64,000 bases of DNA from Gracilinema caldarium (GTDB taxonomy: Bacteria; Spirochaetota; Spirochaetia; Treponematales; Breznakiellaceae): the NCBI RefSeq assembly GCF_029265695.1, contig NZ_JAJUHW010000010.1:1-64000 (forward strand), in the 5' to 3' direction. Under the pieces are notes generated by a model, which saw only the letters and a list, made by a program, of their open reading frames with translations, was not told the DNA's origin and made no database searches. Shown piece by piece: positions 26,916 to 36,851 of the stretch. Positions within the stretch are counted from its first letter, which is position 1. Each line of letters opens with the position of its first letter. The translations under genes and the position numbers were made by a program.

Positions 26916-26967
26916 GCAATCACTCACGAGCCGCCTGAGGTTAAGCAGAGCTTACCCCCTTCCCCCC

Positions 26968-28656
26968 TCACACTTCCAGAGTCTTTAACCGCTGCTCCCC
27001 CAAGGGCAGATACAGCGCAAGCAGAACCGCAAAGAGAAGAAGCGGAAGCACCACAAGAATAAGGACAAGGAGCAGCCAGGTCTTGGCCCAGGCAAAGGCT
27101 GCAACACCGGTACCCGCCAGAATGAGCATTTCAAGGAGTATCATCACTACCGCATTGACATTCTGTTTCATGGCCGCCACTGGGTTTTCCCAGGCAAGCT
27201 GAGGATTCAGGGTGTCGATGTAGAGACCTGCCAAATTAAAGAGGGCTGACAGCGTACTGGAAGCGGCAAGTACAAGAAGTACCCGCAATACATTAAAACG
27301 AAAAAGAAAAATCCCTAGAAATACCGCCATGAGGGAACCTGCAAGTCCAAAAACGAGGCCATGGAGCAGCTTTGCCATGAGATAGAGCCGCGGTGAAACC
27401 GGCAGGGTCTTCATATAGCTGATATGCTTGGCGTCCCGAGAAAGGGCCGTGCAGGTAATACTCGTGGCTGAACCGAGAAAGGCCCCGGCAAGACTACTCA
27501 ACAGCACCTGCTGCAGGGGCGAAAGGAGTGACCCAGCGGCGCTGCGCAGTTCATTCAGGGACCCTTGATTTCCCAAAGAAAACACTAGACTCACCGCAAT
27601 AACGACGGGCATAAGCACAATGATGAAGGGCCCATTCAAAAAGTACACCGGCTCCCGATTCATGCTCCACAGTTCCCGGAGAAGGAGGGAAACAAGCTTT
27701 CCCCGCCGGGCCGTGCTTGCCTTGAGGAAGGCAACAGTCTGAGTTCGGTTCATCCGTCTGACATACTGTTCGGAAAAACCCTGTATAACCCGGGTATAGC
27801 GGGGGGCGAGGACGCTTAAAAGCCCGTAGGAAGCTGCAAGGACCGACATGAGGCAGGCAAGGAGACCAAGGGTATATAAAGGGTTTGCCGCACTGAGCAG
27901 GGCACCCAGCAAAAATTGCAGAGGCGGAAGTGCATCAAGAAGACGCAGGAAAGCTTCATTTGACCCCCGCAGGAGGACCGCCAGTTCTTCCGGGCCAGCT
28001 GATGAAGCGAGCAGCCGGTTTATGGATGCGTTAAAAAAGAGAATGATGACCATCATGGCCAATCCAATTAGCACCAGCATCCGATCCCGGTTCCTAAAAA
28101 ACTTACTTACCGAAAGGAGCGGGATACTGATACAGTAGCCTAGGACGCTGACAACTATGACAGCCAGGATGATCTCAAGGAGGGCATTGACATAAAAGAG
28201 GGCGGAAACACCTGCGGATATGCCATAAATGAGAAAACCGGTACCAATAGAAAGCAGAGCAATAAAGAATTGGGGAACCGCCAGGGCCAAAGCCTTGCCT
28301 GCAAGTAAAAAGACAGGCTTCGCCGGCAAAGTAGCCAGATAGGTTTCCATCTCGTTGGTATAGACAGTGGAAAAACTGGAGACAAAACTGAGAATTGCCA
28401 CCAAGAGGCTCCCGTACAGCAGTGCGTAGACCAGCATGAGCCGCAGAAGCCCCAGCGTTGCAAAAACCTTATACAGGGATGAATAGACTTCCCAGGCCAT
28501 ATAACCGAAAACGCCGATGACATAGATAAAGAGGGCCAGGGTTCCCACCCCCTTTAAGAGCCCCTTTGGTGAAAGTTTACCCGACGAATCGCGAAGTGCA
28601 GGAAGGGCATAAAAGGTGGAAAAATAAAACCGGATAATGGCTGCCAATGATTTCAT
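26968..28656 (-). CDS. ABC-2 type exporter permease
   Basis: A 562-residue membrane protein with about 12 hydrophobic segments, arranged as two six-helix halves separated by a soluble stretch near residues 280-330. It pairs with the ATPase just upstream, which it overlaps by 4 nt (ATGA). It is not a NatB-type permease; it resembles large bacterial and Gram-positive ABC exporter permeases of unknown substrate. Confidence 0.75.
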   Translation of the reverse strand: MKSLAAIIRFYFSTFYALPALRDSSGKLSPKGLLKGVGTLALFIYVIGVFGYMAWEVYSSLYKVFATLGLLRLMLVYALLYGSLLVAILSFVSSFSTVYTNEMETYLATLPAKPVFLLAGKALALAVPQFFIALLSIGTGFLIYGISAGVSALFYVNALLEIILAVIVVSVLGYCISIPLLSVSKFFRNRDRMLVLIGLAMMVIILFFNASINRLLASSAGPEELAVLLRGSNEAFLRLLDALPPLQFLLGALLSAANPLYTLGLLACLMSVLAASYGLLSVLAPRYTRVIQGFSEQYVRRMNRTQTVAFLKASTARRGKLVSLLLRELWSMNREPVYFLNGPFIIVLMPVVIAVSLVFSLGNQGSLNELRSAAGSLLSPLQQVLLSSLAGAFLGSATSITCTALSRDAKHISYMKTLPVSPRLYLMAKLLHGLVFGLAGSLMAVFLGIFLFRFNVLRVLLVLAASSTLSALFNLAGLYIDTLNPQLAWENPVAAMKQNVNAVVMILLEMLILAGTGVAAFAWAKTWLLLVLILVVLPLLLFAVLLALYLPLGEQRLKTLEV

Positions 28657-29393
28657 GCTTCCCCGCCTCCGCTTTCCACCAGTTCCAGGAACAGGGATTC
28701 CAGGGAACCGTCTTTTCCCCGAAGCTCCTTAAGTTCATCCAAGGTGCCGGTAAACATAATCTTTCCCTTATTGATGATAGCAAGCCGGTCGCAGACCTTT
28801 TCAGCCACTTCCATCACATGGGTAGAAAAAAACACACAGGTTCCCGCCAGGGCCCGCTCCCGCATGAGTTCCTTAAGGTTAAAGGCGGCCTGGGGGTCAA
28901 GGCCGACCAGGGGTTCATCGAGAATCCAGTTGGACGGCTCAGGGAGGAGGCTGGCACATACGAGGAGCTTCTGCTTCATGCCCCGGGAATAGCTGCCGAT
29001 CCTTGCAGACAGCACGTCGGCTATTTCAAAGCGTCTGGTGTAGGTTTCGATGCGCTGCCGACGGGCATCCCGGTCAACGCCGTACAGGTCGGCAATAAAA
29101 TTAAGGAACTCAATGCCCTTAAGCCGCGCAAAAAGTTCCGGGTTATCCGGCACATAGCCGATACGGGCCTTTGCCTCAAGGGCCCGGGCGGGAAGTTCCA
29201 AACCATCCACCGAAATCGTCCCCCCATCGGCTTCAAGAGCACCGGTAATGAGCTTTATGGTCGTGGTCTTTCCGGCCCCATTAGGGCCAAGGAAGCCGAA
29301 AATAGAACCATCAGGAATTGTCAGGTTGATGGAATCCAGGGCCTTCGTTTTATTTTTACTGTAGGTCTTGTTCACTCCCTGCAGGGTAATCAT
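28653..29393 (-). CDS. ABC exporter ATP-binding protein
   Basis: A 246-residue ATPase: Walker A G-P-N-G-A-G-K-T-T at residues 37-45, signature Y-S-R-G-M-K-Q-K, Walker B I-L-D-E-P and switch S-T-H-V-M. The Y-S-R-G-M-K-Q form of the signature is typical of the CcmA/EcsA-like branch. GGGGGA precedes the ATG. The gene heads a two-gene exporter operon, 13 bp after the OmpA-family gene ends. Confidence 0.85.
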   Translation of the reverse strand: MITLQGVNKTYSKNKTKALDSINLTIPDGSIFGFLGPNGAGKTTTIKLITGALEADGGTISVDGLELPARALEAKARIGYVPDNPELFARLKGIEFLNFIADLYGVDRDARRQRIETYTRRFEIADVLSARIGSYSRGMKQKLLVCASLLPEPSNWILDEPLVGLDPQAAFNLKELMRERALAGTCVFFSTHVMEVAEKVCDRLAIINKGKIMFTGTLDELKELRGKDGSLESLFLELVESGGGEA

Positions 29394-29406
29394 ATGGTCC
29401 CCCTTA

Positions 29407-30984
29407 TTACTGCAGTATGGTTATTTCTACCCGGCGGTTCTTTGCCCTGCCGGTCTCGGTGCTGTTGTCCGCAAGAGGCTTTGTGCCGCCCCAGCCTTTA
29501 TAGATAAACCGGTCCGCAGGAATCCCCCGGGCAACCAGTTCATCCACGATTTTTTTTGCCCGCCGGACCGACAGTTCCTGCTCTCCCGCGGGCCGACCCA
29601 CGGCAGCGGTGTGGCCTTCCACAAGAATCAGAGGCTGCACCGCCCCTGCACCCGCAACCGACTGCAGGGCCCGGGCAATGATATCCAGCCGTCCCCGTTC
29701 AGAACTCAGGATCTCATCAGAGTCGGCTACAAAGCGGATATCCCGTACGGTAAGTTTTACCCCCTCGGGGACGGCTGCCACCTCGATGTTCTGGGCCGGC
29801 AGGTCCACGACTGCAACAGAAGGTGCAGCGGAGGATGGGGCTGCGGGTGCAGGGGCGACCGGAGTGGATGACGCAGCCGGCGATGGAGTCTCTGCTGCCG
29901 GGGCAGATCCCCCGCTCGTGGCCGCGGATGGCGGGGCAGCGCCCGCGAGACCCTGGTCAAGCTCGAAGTTTCCGCCGGACCGGAGCTGTTCGCCCGCGGC
30001 AGACACAGAAGCTGGGGCGGCCGCGGTGCTGGTAGTTCCAGAGGCCGCACCGCCAGAGCCCGCATCAACCGAATCTGCGCCGCCAACCTTTTCGACCCGT
30101 CTAGTCTGGCCGTTATCCCCGCCCAATTGCAGGGTAACCTGGGCCAAAACCGCCGAGCGGTCAAAGGGCAGAAAGCTTTCACTGAAACTCAGGGTAAACC
30201 CCTTGTATCGTACCGAAGATCCATCGGGCCACAGGAAGGTTTCATCCAGCGTATCCCGCATCAAAACAAGCCGGCCGTCCGCAGATCGGATCAAAATATC
30301 TACCACATGCTTTCCGCTTGCTTCGACAAAGGGACCAGAACCGCCCTGGCTTGCTCCAGGCGTTTTCGTCTGGGAGCTTCTTGATACAGCCTTGTACCGG
30401 GTGGCATATTGGGCTTGGATACGAAAAACATTTTCACCTTTATAAGATTCCTCACCCAGGAAACGGTATTCCACCACAATCGGAAGTTTTACCCGGTTTC
30501 CGTCGTTCCGGGGATCCACGATGCGTTCACCATGGGCAACCCAAGAATCGCCGGATCTAAGAGGTTTATCAGAGAAAAGCGGGAAATTACGTAGCTGCGG
30601 ATACCCCTTATCATCTGCAATCCGCATGGAACCCGAGGGCGACAGGGTAAAATCGACGGGAATAATATCATCCAAAGGCCGAGCCGCCTTCTGCAGATCT
30701 CTCAAGGTTTCTTCAAACACATAGACCGTTCCGCGGTAGCGCTGGCCCGCTGGGTCTTGGACTGGATCGAGCCGATAGCGTGTCTCCCGGTACACATGGC
30801 CCGTGTATTTTCCGTTATCATAGCGGGCCCAGTCGGACCGCTCCACAAGAATATAGGGCCCGGACACAGTCTGCCTTAAAACAACTCCCGCCTGGTTTTG
30901 GGGAAAGAGCGGCCACGAAAAAAGGATAAAAAGAAATACAATGATATTCTTACCCCAAAGAAAACTGAGCCGTTCCTTTTTCAT
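29407..30984 (-). CDS. OmpA family protein with Pro/Ala-rich linker
   Basis: The likely start is ATG 30984, which gives 525 residues with a signal peptide ending near P-L-F-P-Q (about residue 28). The frame stays open to 31083. Residues 30-290 are a beta-rich domain resembling that of the OmpA paralogue at 7258. About residues 300-405 form a linker rich in Ala, Ser, Gly and Pro. The last 110 residues are an OmpA-type peptidoglycan-binding domain. The end is close to the ABC exporter gene, which may be co-transcribed. The linker probably spans the periplasm. Confidence 0.82.
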   Translation of the reverse strand: MKKERLSFLWGKNIIVFLFILFSWPLFPQNQAGVVLRQTVSGPYILVERSDWARYDNGKYTGHVYRETRYRLDPVQDPAGQRYRGTVYVFEETLRDLQKAARPLDDIIPVDFTLSPSGSMRIADDKGYPQLRNFPLFSDKPLRSGDSWVAHGERIVDPRNDGNRVKLPIVVEYRFLGEESYKGENVFRIQAQYATRYKAVSRSSQTKTPGASQGGSGPFVEASGKHVVDILIRSADGRLVLMRDTLDETFLWPDGSSVRYKGFTLSFSESFLPFDRSAVLAQVTLQLGGDNGQTRRVEKVGGADSVDAGSGGAASGTTSTAAAPASVSAAGEQLRSGGNFELDQGLAGAAPPSAATSGGSAPAAETPSPAASSTPVAPAPAAPSSAAPSVAVVDLPAQNIEVAAVPEGVKLTVRDIRFVADSDEILSSERGRLDIIARALQSVAGAGAVQPLILVEGHTAAVGRPAGEQELSVRRAKKIVDELVARGIPADRFIYKGWGGTKPLADNSTETGRAKNRRVEITILQ

Positions 30985-31068
30985 AATTCCAGTATCCGGC
31001 ACAACGATTTGTTTGTGCAAGTAGGCAACTCGGTTGCCAGCCATACAATTTTGACCAATAATAATTTT

Positions 31069-32241
31069 ATGACAGCGGTTCATTCGTTAAATATACTCTC
31101 TGCGGAACTCGCCCAATCATTTCTCCAAAGACTCGGAGAACACATCGAGCAAAACATCAATATCATGAACCAGGAGGGCATCATCATTGCAAGCAGGGAT
31201 ACTTCCCGTATCGGAAGCTACCATGATGCGGCCCACCGGCTTATAAGATCCCAGTCGGCCAAAGAAGAAATTGAGGAGCAGGACGATCCTGCACCGGGGG
31301 TGAAACCTGGGGTGAATCTGCCGATCCAGCATAGGGGAGAGACTATCGGGGTAGTCGGCGTAACCGGTCGGCCCGCGGAAGTGCGGAGCCTTGCCTATGC
31401 GGTTAAAATAAGCCTTGAAACCTTCATGGAACTGGAAGCACTGCGGGACAAAATGCTCCGCCAGCAGGCTGGCATGAACCGTTTTATCGCCAAGCTTCTT
31501 AATCCTGAATCGATGGACGATACATCCCTCCATGAGCTTGCCCGCAGGACCGGCTATGAAGCGGCCCTGCCTCGGACAGCAATCCTTATTACCCTTCCTC
31601 CCGGCATGGAAACCGAAGCGGGTTTGCGGATCCTTAAGGAACAGCAGAACCGCAGCAAACAGGATATCCTAGCGGCAACGCCACAGGGAGATATATTGCT
31701 TTTTAAGGCCCTCGGCCAAACAAAAGGTTTCAGCCTCGGATCATGGGAAGAGGACATAACAACATTCTGGAGGGTCTTACAACATGATCTTCCGGCGAGT
31801 CAATTTTATGTGAGCATGAAGCAGAAGGATGTAAGCCGTTATCACCTGGCATACCGGGAAATCCTTTGGCTTAAGGGCCATATACATCAAACTGACAATA
31901 AACCTGTCATGCTTTACCGGCATGTCATGGATCTTTTAACCGACCCAACCCTGAGATGGGAACTGGTGAGTCTTTTTGAATATACTCTTGAGGGAATCAT
32001 ACAAAATGCCGGCGGCAGCTTGCCCCACTGGCTTTCAGAAACACTGCTCGCACTGGTTCGCGCCGATTATGCGATCCAAGAGGCGGCAGACCGGTTGCAT
32101 CTACATCGCAATTCCCTTGCAAACCGGATTAAAAAAATCAATGATCTTACAGGTATCGATCTTATCACAGAGATCCACTGGCGGGACTATTTTCGAGTCC
32201 TTGCCTATTTCATGAATCAGACTGTGCATAATGCACAGTAA
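31069..32241 (+). CDS. CdaR family sugar diacid regulator
   Basis: A 390-residue transcription regulator. An N-terminal diacid-recognition domain (about residues 5-135, with N-Q-E-G-I-I-I-A-S near 30) and a middle segment of the GGDEF-like type precede a C-terminal PucR/HTH_30 helix-turn-helix near 325-380 (A-A-D-R-L-H-L-H-R-N-S-L). It probably senses glycerate or a sugar acid and controls the glycerate kinase gene 78 bp downstream, as CdaR does in E. coli. The ATG has no Shine-Dalgarno. An AATAAT -10-like box ends 3 bp before it, but a good -35 is missing. Confidence 0.8.
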   Translation: MTAVHSLNILSAELAQSFLQRLGEHIEQNINIMNQEGIIIASRDTSRIGSYHDAAHRLIRSQSAKEEIEEQDDPAPGVKPGVNLPIQHRGETIGVVGVTGRPAEVRSLAYAVKISLETFMELEALRDKMLRQQAGMNRFIAKLLNPESMDDTSLHELARRTGYEAALPRTAILITLPPGMETEAGLRILKEQQNRSKQDILAATPQGDILLFKALGQTKGFSLGSWEEDITTFWRVLQHDLPASQFYVSMKQKDVSRYHLAYREILWLKGHIHQTDNKPVMLYRHVMDLLTDPTLRWELVSLFEYTLEGIIQNAGGSLPHWLSETLLALVRADYAIQEAADRLHLHRNSLANRIKKINDLTGIDLITEIHWRDYFRVLAYFMNQTVHNAQ

Positions 32242-32319
32242 TAACACAAAAAAACAGAAAGATTGCCCTCAAAAATGCCCATAAATTGATTTACAATTAT
32301 TATAAGCTTGGAGGCTCAT

Positions 32320-33459
32320 ATGACCATAATCGTCGCCCCCGATTCTTTTAAGGGCAACATGAGTGCCCAGGAAGCCTGCGCAGAAATCATTGCGGGTATT
32401 AGAGAGGCAGATCCGGCCATCAATACAATAAGCTATCCATTGGCCGATGGAGGAGAGGGAACCGCCCGGATTGTAACCGAAGCAACCGGCGGAGAGCTTA
32501 TTTCTGTCAAAGTCCGGGGACCCTTAGGAGATACGGTAATCGCAGCCTTTGGACTTATCGAAGGGGGCAAAATCGCCATTCTCGATATGGCCAGCGCTTC
32601 CGGCATTGAGCTCGTACCACCGGGGAAACTAAATCCCCTTAAAGCAAGTACCTACGGCACAGGAGAACTTATCAAGGCCGCACTGGATGCAGGAGCCCGG
32701 GAACTGGTCATTGGTATCGGCGGAAGCGCCACGGTAGATGGGGGCATCGGCATGCTTCAGGCACTGGGATTTGAAATTCTAGATGATACAGGAAAGCCCG
32801 TCGGTGAAGGCGGCGAAGTCCTTCTCAAAATCAGCGAAATTCGCACCGAAAAAGCCGATCCTCGGTTAAAAGAGGTAACAATAAAAGTTGCAAGCGATGT
32901 AACCAACCCCCTTACCGGGCCTGAGGGAGCTGCAGCAGTTTTTGGGCCCCAGAAGGGAGCAACGCCGGACATGGTACCGCTGCTCGACCAGGGGCTGAGC
33001 CGGCTCGGTCAAGCTTGGATCAAAGCAGGTCTTGCAGCAGACACAGATCATCCTGGCGACGGCGCCGCAGGTGGCCTCGGGGCGGCCCTGCGGATCTGTC
33101 TTGGAGCATCCATCGAATCAGGGGCGTTCCTCGTGATGCAGTATACCGGTATGATGAAGGCACTAAAATATGCAGACCTGGTCATTACCGGGGAGGGCCG
33201 CACCGACAGCCAGACAAGCCATGGCAAGCTCTGTGCTGTTGTTTCCCGGGTCTGCAAAGAAGCGGGTGTGCCGGTAGCCCTGCTTTCAGGAGCGTTGGCA
33301 GGAGATCTCAATCAGGTTCTCAGTCTCTTTGATTATGCGGTTTCTATTTCTATCGGAGAAGATTCACTTGATAAAATGATTCAAAATGGCCCCAGAAACC
33401 TTCGATTCGCCGCAGCCAATCTGGTACGGGCCTTAAAAATTGGAAAGGCCCTCGGTTAA
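32320..33459 (+). CDS. Glycerate kinase (GarK/GlxK family)
   Basis: A 379-residue glycerate 2-kinase of the GarK/GlxK type, phosphorylating D-glycerate in the glycolate/sugar-acid pathway. The N-terminus A-P-D-S-F-K-G, G-E-G-G-x-x-x-A-type stretch, the G-x-G-G-S-A-T-x-D-G-G and a C-terminal G-E-G-R-T-D are all conserved. GGAGG lies 5 nt before the ATG at 32320. A TTG start 12 bases upstream is less likely. It follows the CdaR-like gene and ends at a stem-loop region between convergent genes. Confidence 0.9.
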   Translation: MTIIVAPDSFKGNMSAQEACAEIIAGIREADPAINTISYPLADGGEGTARIVTEATGGELISVKVRGPLGDTVIAAFGLIEGGKIAILDMASASGIELVPPGKLNPLKASTYGTGELIKAALDAGARELVIGIGGSATVDGGIGMLQALGFEILDDTGKPVGEGGEVLLKISEIRTEKADPRLKEVTIKVASDVTNPLTGPEGAAAVFGPQKGATPDMVPLLDQGLSRLGQAWIKAGLAADTDHPGDGAAGGLGAALRICLGASIESGAFLVMQYTGMMKALKYADLVITGEGRTDSQTSHGKLCAVVSRVCKEAGVPVALLSGALAGDLNQVLSLFDYAVSISIGEDSLDKMIQNGPRNLRFAAANLVRALKIGKALG

Positions 33460-33487
33460 TACAGGAGTGGACAGGACGGGGCGTGAT

Positions 33488-33562
33488 TTAAGCCTGGCTT
33501 GAGTTTGGCCAAGCTTGCCTCAGGCCAGGTTTTAGCCCGGCCTGAGACTAGCTCAAGGCTTA
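33488..33562. terminator. Nested hairpin region between convergent genes
   Basis: The inner arms CTCAGGCC (33519-33526) and GGCCTGAG (33539-33546) are perfect. An outer stem pairs TAAGCC (33489-33494) or CTTGAG (33498-33503) with the overlapping CTCAAGGCTTA (33552-33562), which includes the plsC stop codon. No long T-run is present. It probably acts as a bidirectional terminator. Confidence 0.5.
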
Positions 33563-34369
33563 CTCAGCGGCGGCTTCGACCACCTTGGCGCCCCATTGCT
33601 TAAGTCTGCCTTCTATAAAATCGAGACAGGCTTCGTGCTGGGCCTTTCCGCGGCCCTCTACCATCATAGGCTCACCGAACTCGATATATACGGTTCGATC
33701 CCGGTGTACGGGCCCAAAACCCTTAAGCAGAGCTCCGTTGCTCCAATAGTCAGTTTTGAGCGCCACGGGAACTATGGGGACCCCCGCTTTGGCAGCAAGT
33801 TTTATTCCCAGACTGTTGAACTTGGTCCGGTCAAAAACTTCGGTCCTTGTACCCTGGGGGAAAATAATAATAGAAATACCCTTCACAAGCCGCTCAGAAC
33901 CGCCAGTCAGCACCGCCTCCAGGTCTCCGCGGGGGTCTTTCCGGGTTACCGTAATAGGGTCCCGGGACCGCATAATGGGTCCCCAAATAGGGCCGTGTAC
34001 AAGCTTTTCCTTGACTACATAGGTAACCGGCTTAATGGGGCAAATGAGACCGGGAAGTATGGTGGTTTCCATGGTTCCCATGTGGTTTGCCACAAAAACC
34101 ATAGGCCCGGGGAACTTTTTAACATTATCCATGCCCCGGATATCAAACTTGGCGCCGCAGCTTTCCAGGTAGCCCATGAGTTCCCGGGAGCTGTCGGCCC
34201 AGACCTCATCGGTATAGAGACCCTTTAAGGCCAGAGCCCGATACTTAAAAATAACTTTGATAAAAAAACTGTAGGGACTCCACCGAGAGCCCAAAAGAAG
34301 GTATTCCCTGAAGGCCCGCTTGACCTTATCGGGAGTCTTGTAGGAGTCGCCTTCGAATACGGTTGCCAT
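33560..34369 (-). CDS. 1-acylglycerol-3-phosphate acyltransferase-like protein
   Basis: A 269-residue PlsC-type acyltransferase that would make phosphatidic acid for membrane lipid. The catalytic motif is N-H-M-G-T-M-E, so the usual H-x4-D reads His96-x4-Glu101. The later F-P-Q-G-T-R-T motif also has Gln for the usual Glu. The changes could alter activity or donor use. The ATG follows the tkt stop by 12 bp and is probably translationally coupled. Confidence 0.78.
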   Translation of the reverse strand: MATVFEGDSYKTPDKVKRAFREYLLLGSRWSPYSFFIKVIFKYRALALKGLYTDEVWADSSRELMGYLESCGAKFDIRGMDNVKKFPGPMVFVANHMGTMETTILPGLICPIKPVTYVVKEKLVHGPIWGPIMRSRDPITVTRKDPRGDLEAVLTGGSERLVKGISIIIFPQGTRTEVFDRTKFNSLGIKLAAKAGVPIVPVALKTDYWSNGALLKGFGPVHRDRTVYIEFGEPMMVEGRGKAQHEACLDFIEGRLKQWGAKVVEAAAE

Positions 34370-34381
34370 GCTGTCTGCCGC

Positions 34382-36346
34382 CTATACCCGGTTTATAATA
34401 CCGACCAGGGCATCAACAGTAAAGCCGAGGTGCTCGGCCACCTTGTCACCGGGGCCTGATTCTCCAAAGCGATCCACCGAAAGGATATCCGCTTCCTTTG
34501 CCCAGCCTTCCCAGCCCATGCGGCTGCCGGCTTCTACAACCACGGTCCGCACACCTTCAGGGATAATAGCATTCTTAATTTCCGCTGGCTGCTGTTCAAA
34601 AAGCTCCCGGCTTATCATCGATACCACCTGGACCTGTTTTCCCTGGACTTTTTCCGCCGCGGCGAGGGCCATGGGGACCTCAGAGCCGGTGGCAATAATG
34701 ACCACATCGGCTTTTCCCGCGGGCTTTTTCACGATATAAGCGCCGGTCTTAATGGTTTCCCGCCAGTCAGGATCGGCCTTTGAGAAAACCGGTACATTTT
34801 GCCGGGTGAGGGCTAATACCGTGGGACCGTCGGTCCGTTCAAGGGCCATTTTCCAGGCCAGGCTTGTTTCTTCAGCATCTGCGGGCCGCAGCACCCGTAC
34901 ATTCGGTATGGCCCTGAGGCTTGCAAGGTGTTCTATCGGCTGGTGGGTCGGCCCGTCTTCCCCGATATAGATGGAGTCATGGGTAAGCACATAAATGACC
35001 GGCTGCTTCATGAGTGCCGAAAGCCGGAGGGCAGGCCGGAGGTAATCGGCAAATACAAGGAAGGTAGCACAGAAAGCCCGCAGTCCCCCGTGCAGCTGGA
35101 TACCATTGGAGATGGCGGCCATACCAAACTCCCGGATACCAAAGTGAATATAGCGGCCGTTCCGCTGTACAGGTCCGAAAACGCCTGCTTCAGGAATGGC
35201 CACCGCATTGGGGCTCTGAAGGTCCGCAGAACCGCCGACAAGATTCTTAATAGCCCGGGCCGCTTCCACCAGCACCTTATTGGAAGCCGTACGGGTGGCT
35301 ATTTTTTCGCCCAATGCAAAGGCCGGATCCGTAAAGGTTCCAGGCGTAGCCGCAAAAAAGGCATCCCATTCGGCGCGCTTGTCCGGATTCGCCAGAGACC
35401 AGGCATCGAACAGAGACTGCCATTCGGAACGGGCCTTTTTCCATTCCTGCCGTTTCTGGGCAAAATACTCTTGAGCCTCGGGGGCAACATAAAATTCAGA
35501 GGGAATACCCAGGGCGGCCCGGGCGGCGGCGATTTCGTCGGCCCCCAGGGGTGCGCCATGCACCGAGTGGCTTCCCTGTTTGTTGGGGGCCCCCTTACCG
35601 ATAATTGAGGTCAGAATAATGAGACTCGGCTTGCTTGTTTCTGCCTTGGCTTTGGCCAACAGGTCCGCAATCTCATCAAAATTGTACATGGAACCCTTCA
35701 GCACCTGCCACCCATAGGCCTCGTAGCGTTTCGCCACATCTTCTGTGAACGACAGGTCCGTAGATCCATCAATGGTAATCTTATTTGAATCATAAAAGGC
35801 GATAAGTTTCCCCAGTTTAAGGTGACCCGCCAAACTCGATGCTTCGGCGGATACCCCTTCCTGGAGACAGCCGTCGCCTACCAGTGTATAGGTATAATGA
35901 TTGATGATTTGATGAGATGGGGTATTAAAGTGGGCCGCCAGATAAGCTTCAGCTATGGCCATACCAACCGCGGTTGCCATCCCCTGACCCAGGGGCCCCG
36001 TGGTCGTTTCGATGCCCGGAGCTGCGCCGTATTCAGGGTGGCCTGCACAGGGAGAACCAATCTGCCTAAAGGATTTAATATCATCCAAGGTGATGGGATA
36101 ACCGCTCATATGCAAGAGGGAATATAAAAACATGGAACCATGCCCAGCGGACAGTACAAAACGATCCCGATCAATCCAAGCAGGATCGCTGGGATCATGG
36201 CGCAAAAGCTCTCCATACAGGACAGCCCCCAATTCTGCCGCTCCCAGAGGAAGTCCCGGATGACCTGAATTGGCCTTTTGGATCGCATCCATAGAAAGTG
36301 AACGAACACTCAGTGCGACCTTCTCCAACGCTTTCGTATTCATCAA
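34382..36346 (-). CDS. tkt: Transketolase
   Basis: A 654-residue thiamine-diphosphate enzyme of the non-oxidative pentose phosphate pathway. Start-proximal S-G-H-P-G-L-P, the H-G-S-M-F mid motif, G-D-G-C-L-Q-E-G (ThDP/metal) and the downstream [13 protein letters not shown] pyrimidine-domain motif are intact. AAGGAG precedes the ATG. It is in the middle of a minus-strand operon-like run between a PTS EIIA-like gene and plsC. Confidence 0.93.
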   Translation of the reverse strand: MMNTKALEKVALSVRSLSMDAIQKANSGHPGLPLGAAELGAVLYGELLRHDPSDPAWIDRDRFVLSAGHGSMFLYSLLHMSGYPITLDDIKSFRQIGSPCAGHPEYGAAPGIETTTGPLGQGMATAVGMAIAEAYLAAHFNTPSHQIINHYTYTLVGDGCLQEGVSAEASSLAGHLKLGKLIAFYDSNKITIDGSTDLSFTEDVAKRYEAYGWQVLKGSMYNFDEIADLLAKAKAETSKPSLIILTSIIGKGAPNKQGSHSVHGAPLGADEIAAARAALGIPSEFYVAPEAQEYFAQKRQEWKKARSEWQSLFDAWSLANPDKRAEWDAFFAATPGTFTDPAFALGEKIATRTASNKVLVEAARAIKNLVGGSADLQSPNAVAIPEAGVFGPVQRNGRYIHFGIREFGMAAISNGIQLHGGLRAFCATFLVFADYLRPALRLSALMKQPVIYVLTHDSIYIGEDGPTHQPIEHLASLRAIPNVRVLRPADAEETSLAWKMALERTDGPTVLALTRQNVPVFSKADPDWRETIKTGAYIVKKPAGKADVVIIATGSEVPMALAAAEKVQGKQVQVVSMISRELFEQQPAEIKNAIIPEGVRTVVVEAGSRMGWEGWAKEADILSVDRFGESGPGDKVAEHLGFTVDALVGIINRV

Positions 36347-36360
36347 TTACTCCTTATGCA

Positions 36361-36849
36361 TTATTTCCAGGCTACTTCCGCAGCGCGGATAGCCCCAATC
36401 AGTTCTTCCTTAGAAGCCCGCTGTTCCAAAAGATCCCGGAAGGCTTCCTGCTGGCAGAGGAAACTGATCCGTGACAGGGTCCAGAGGTGCGATTTTGGTG
36501 TGGCAGATACGATGAGAATGAGAGTTTGGACTGGCCGGCCATCGAGGGCTTTCCAGTCTATTGCTTTTTGCAGAAAGGCTATAGTGATAAACTGATCATT
36601 GATATCCTTAAGCAAAGGGCTGCGGGGGTGAGGCAGGGCGATACCGTTTCCCACAGCAGTAGGCATGAGCTCTTCCCGTTCAATAATTGCCTTTTTAAGC
36701 TGCTCCCTGGTCAAACTGGGAGGCAGTTCTACAGTTTCTACCAGGCTATGAAGGGCCTCGCTCACCGTATTGCCGCTCACATTATAAAAAACACCACCCC
36801 GTTCAAGCAGGGTAGAAATATCCATCGAAGCTTCCGACTGTACAGCCAT
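36361..36849 (-). CDS. PTS EIIA-like protein (PtsN/fructose type)
   Basis: A 162-residue EIIA domain of the fructose/nitrogen type. The phosphorylatable His74 lies in G-I-A-L-P-H-P-R. No EIIB or EIIC domain is fused, so it is more likely regulatory (PtsN-like) than part of a sugar uptake system. AAGGAG precedes the ATG. It starts 2 bp after the pRiA4b-domain gene and 14 bp before tkt. Confidence 0.85.
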   Translation of the reverse strand: MAVQSEASMDISTLLERGGVFYNVSGNTVSEALHSLVETVELPPSLTREQLKKAIIEREELMPTAVGNGIALPHPRSPLLKDINDQFITIAFLQKAIDWKALDGRPVQTLILIVSATPKSHLWTLSRISFLCQQEAFRDLLEQRASKEELIGAIRAAEVAWK

Positions 36850-36851
36850 GC

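Noticed and set aside
28647..30445. Plus-strand open frames opposite the ABC ATPase and the second OmpA protein
   Set aside because: They are antisense to well-supported genes and low in complexity (Ala/Pro/Arg-rich), as expected from the GC-rich linker.
30898..31068. Longer N-terminus of the CdaR-type regulator
   Set aside because: It overlaps the divergent OmpA gene and is not like the family. The diacid-recognition domain starts at about 31069.
34928..35608. Plus-strand open frame opposite transketolase
   Set aside because: Antisense to an intact, strongly conserved enzyme; no family resemblance.
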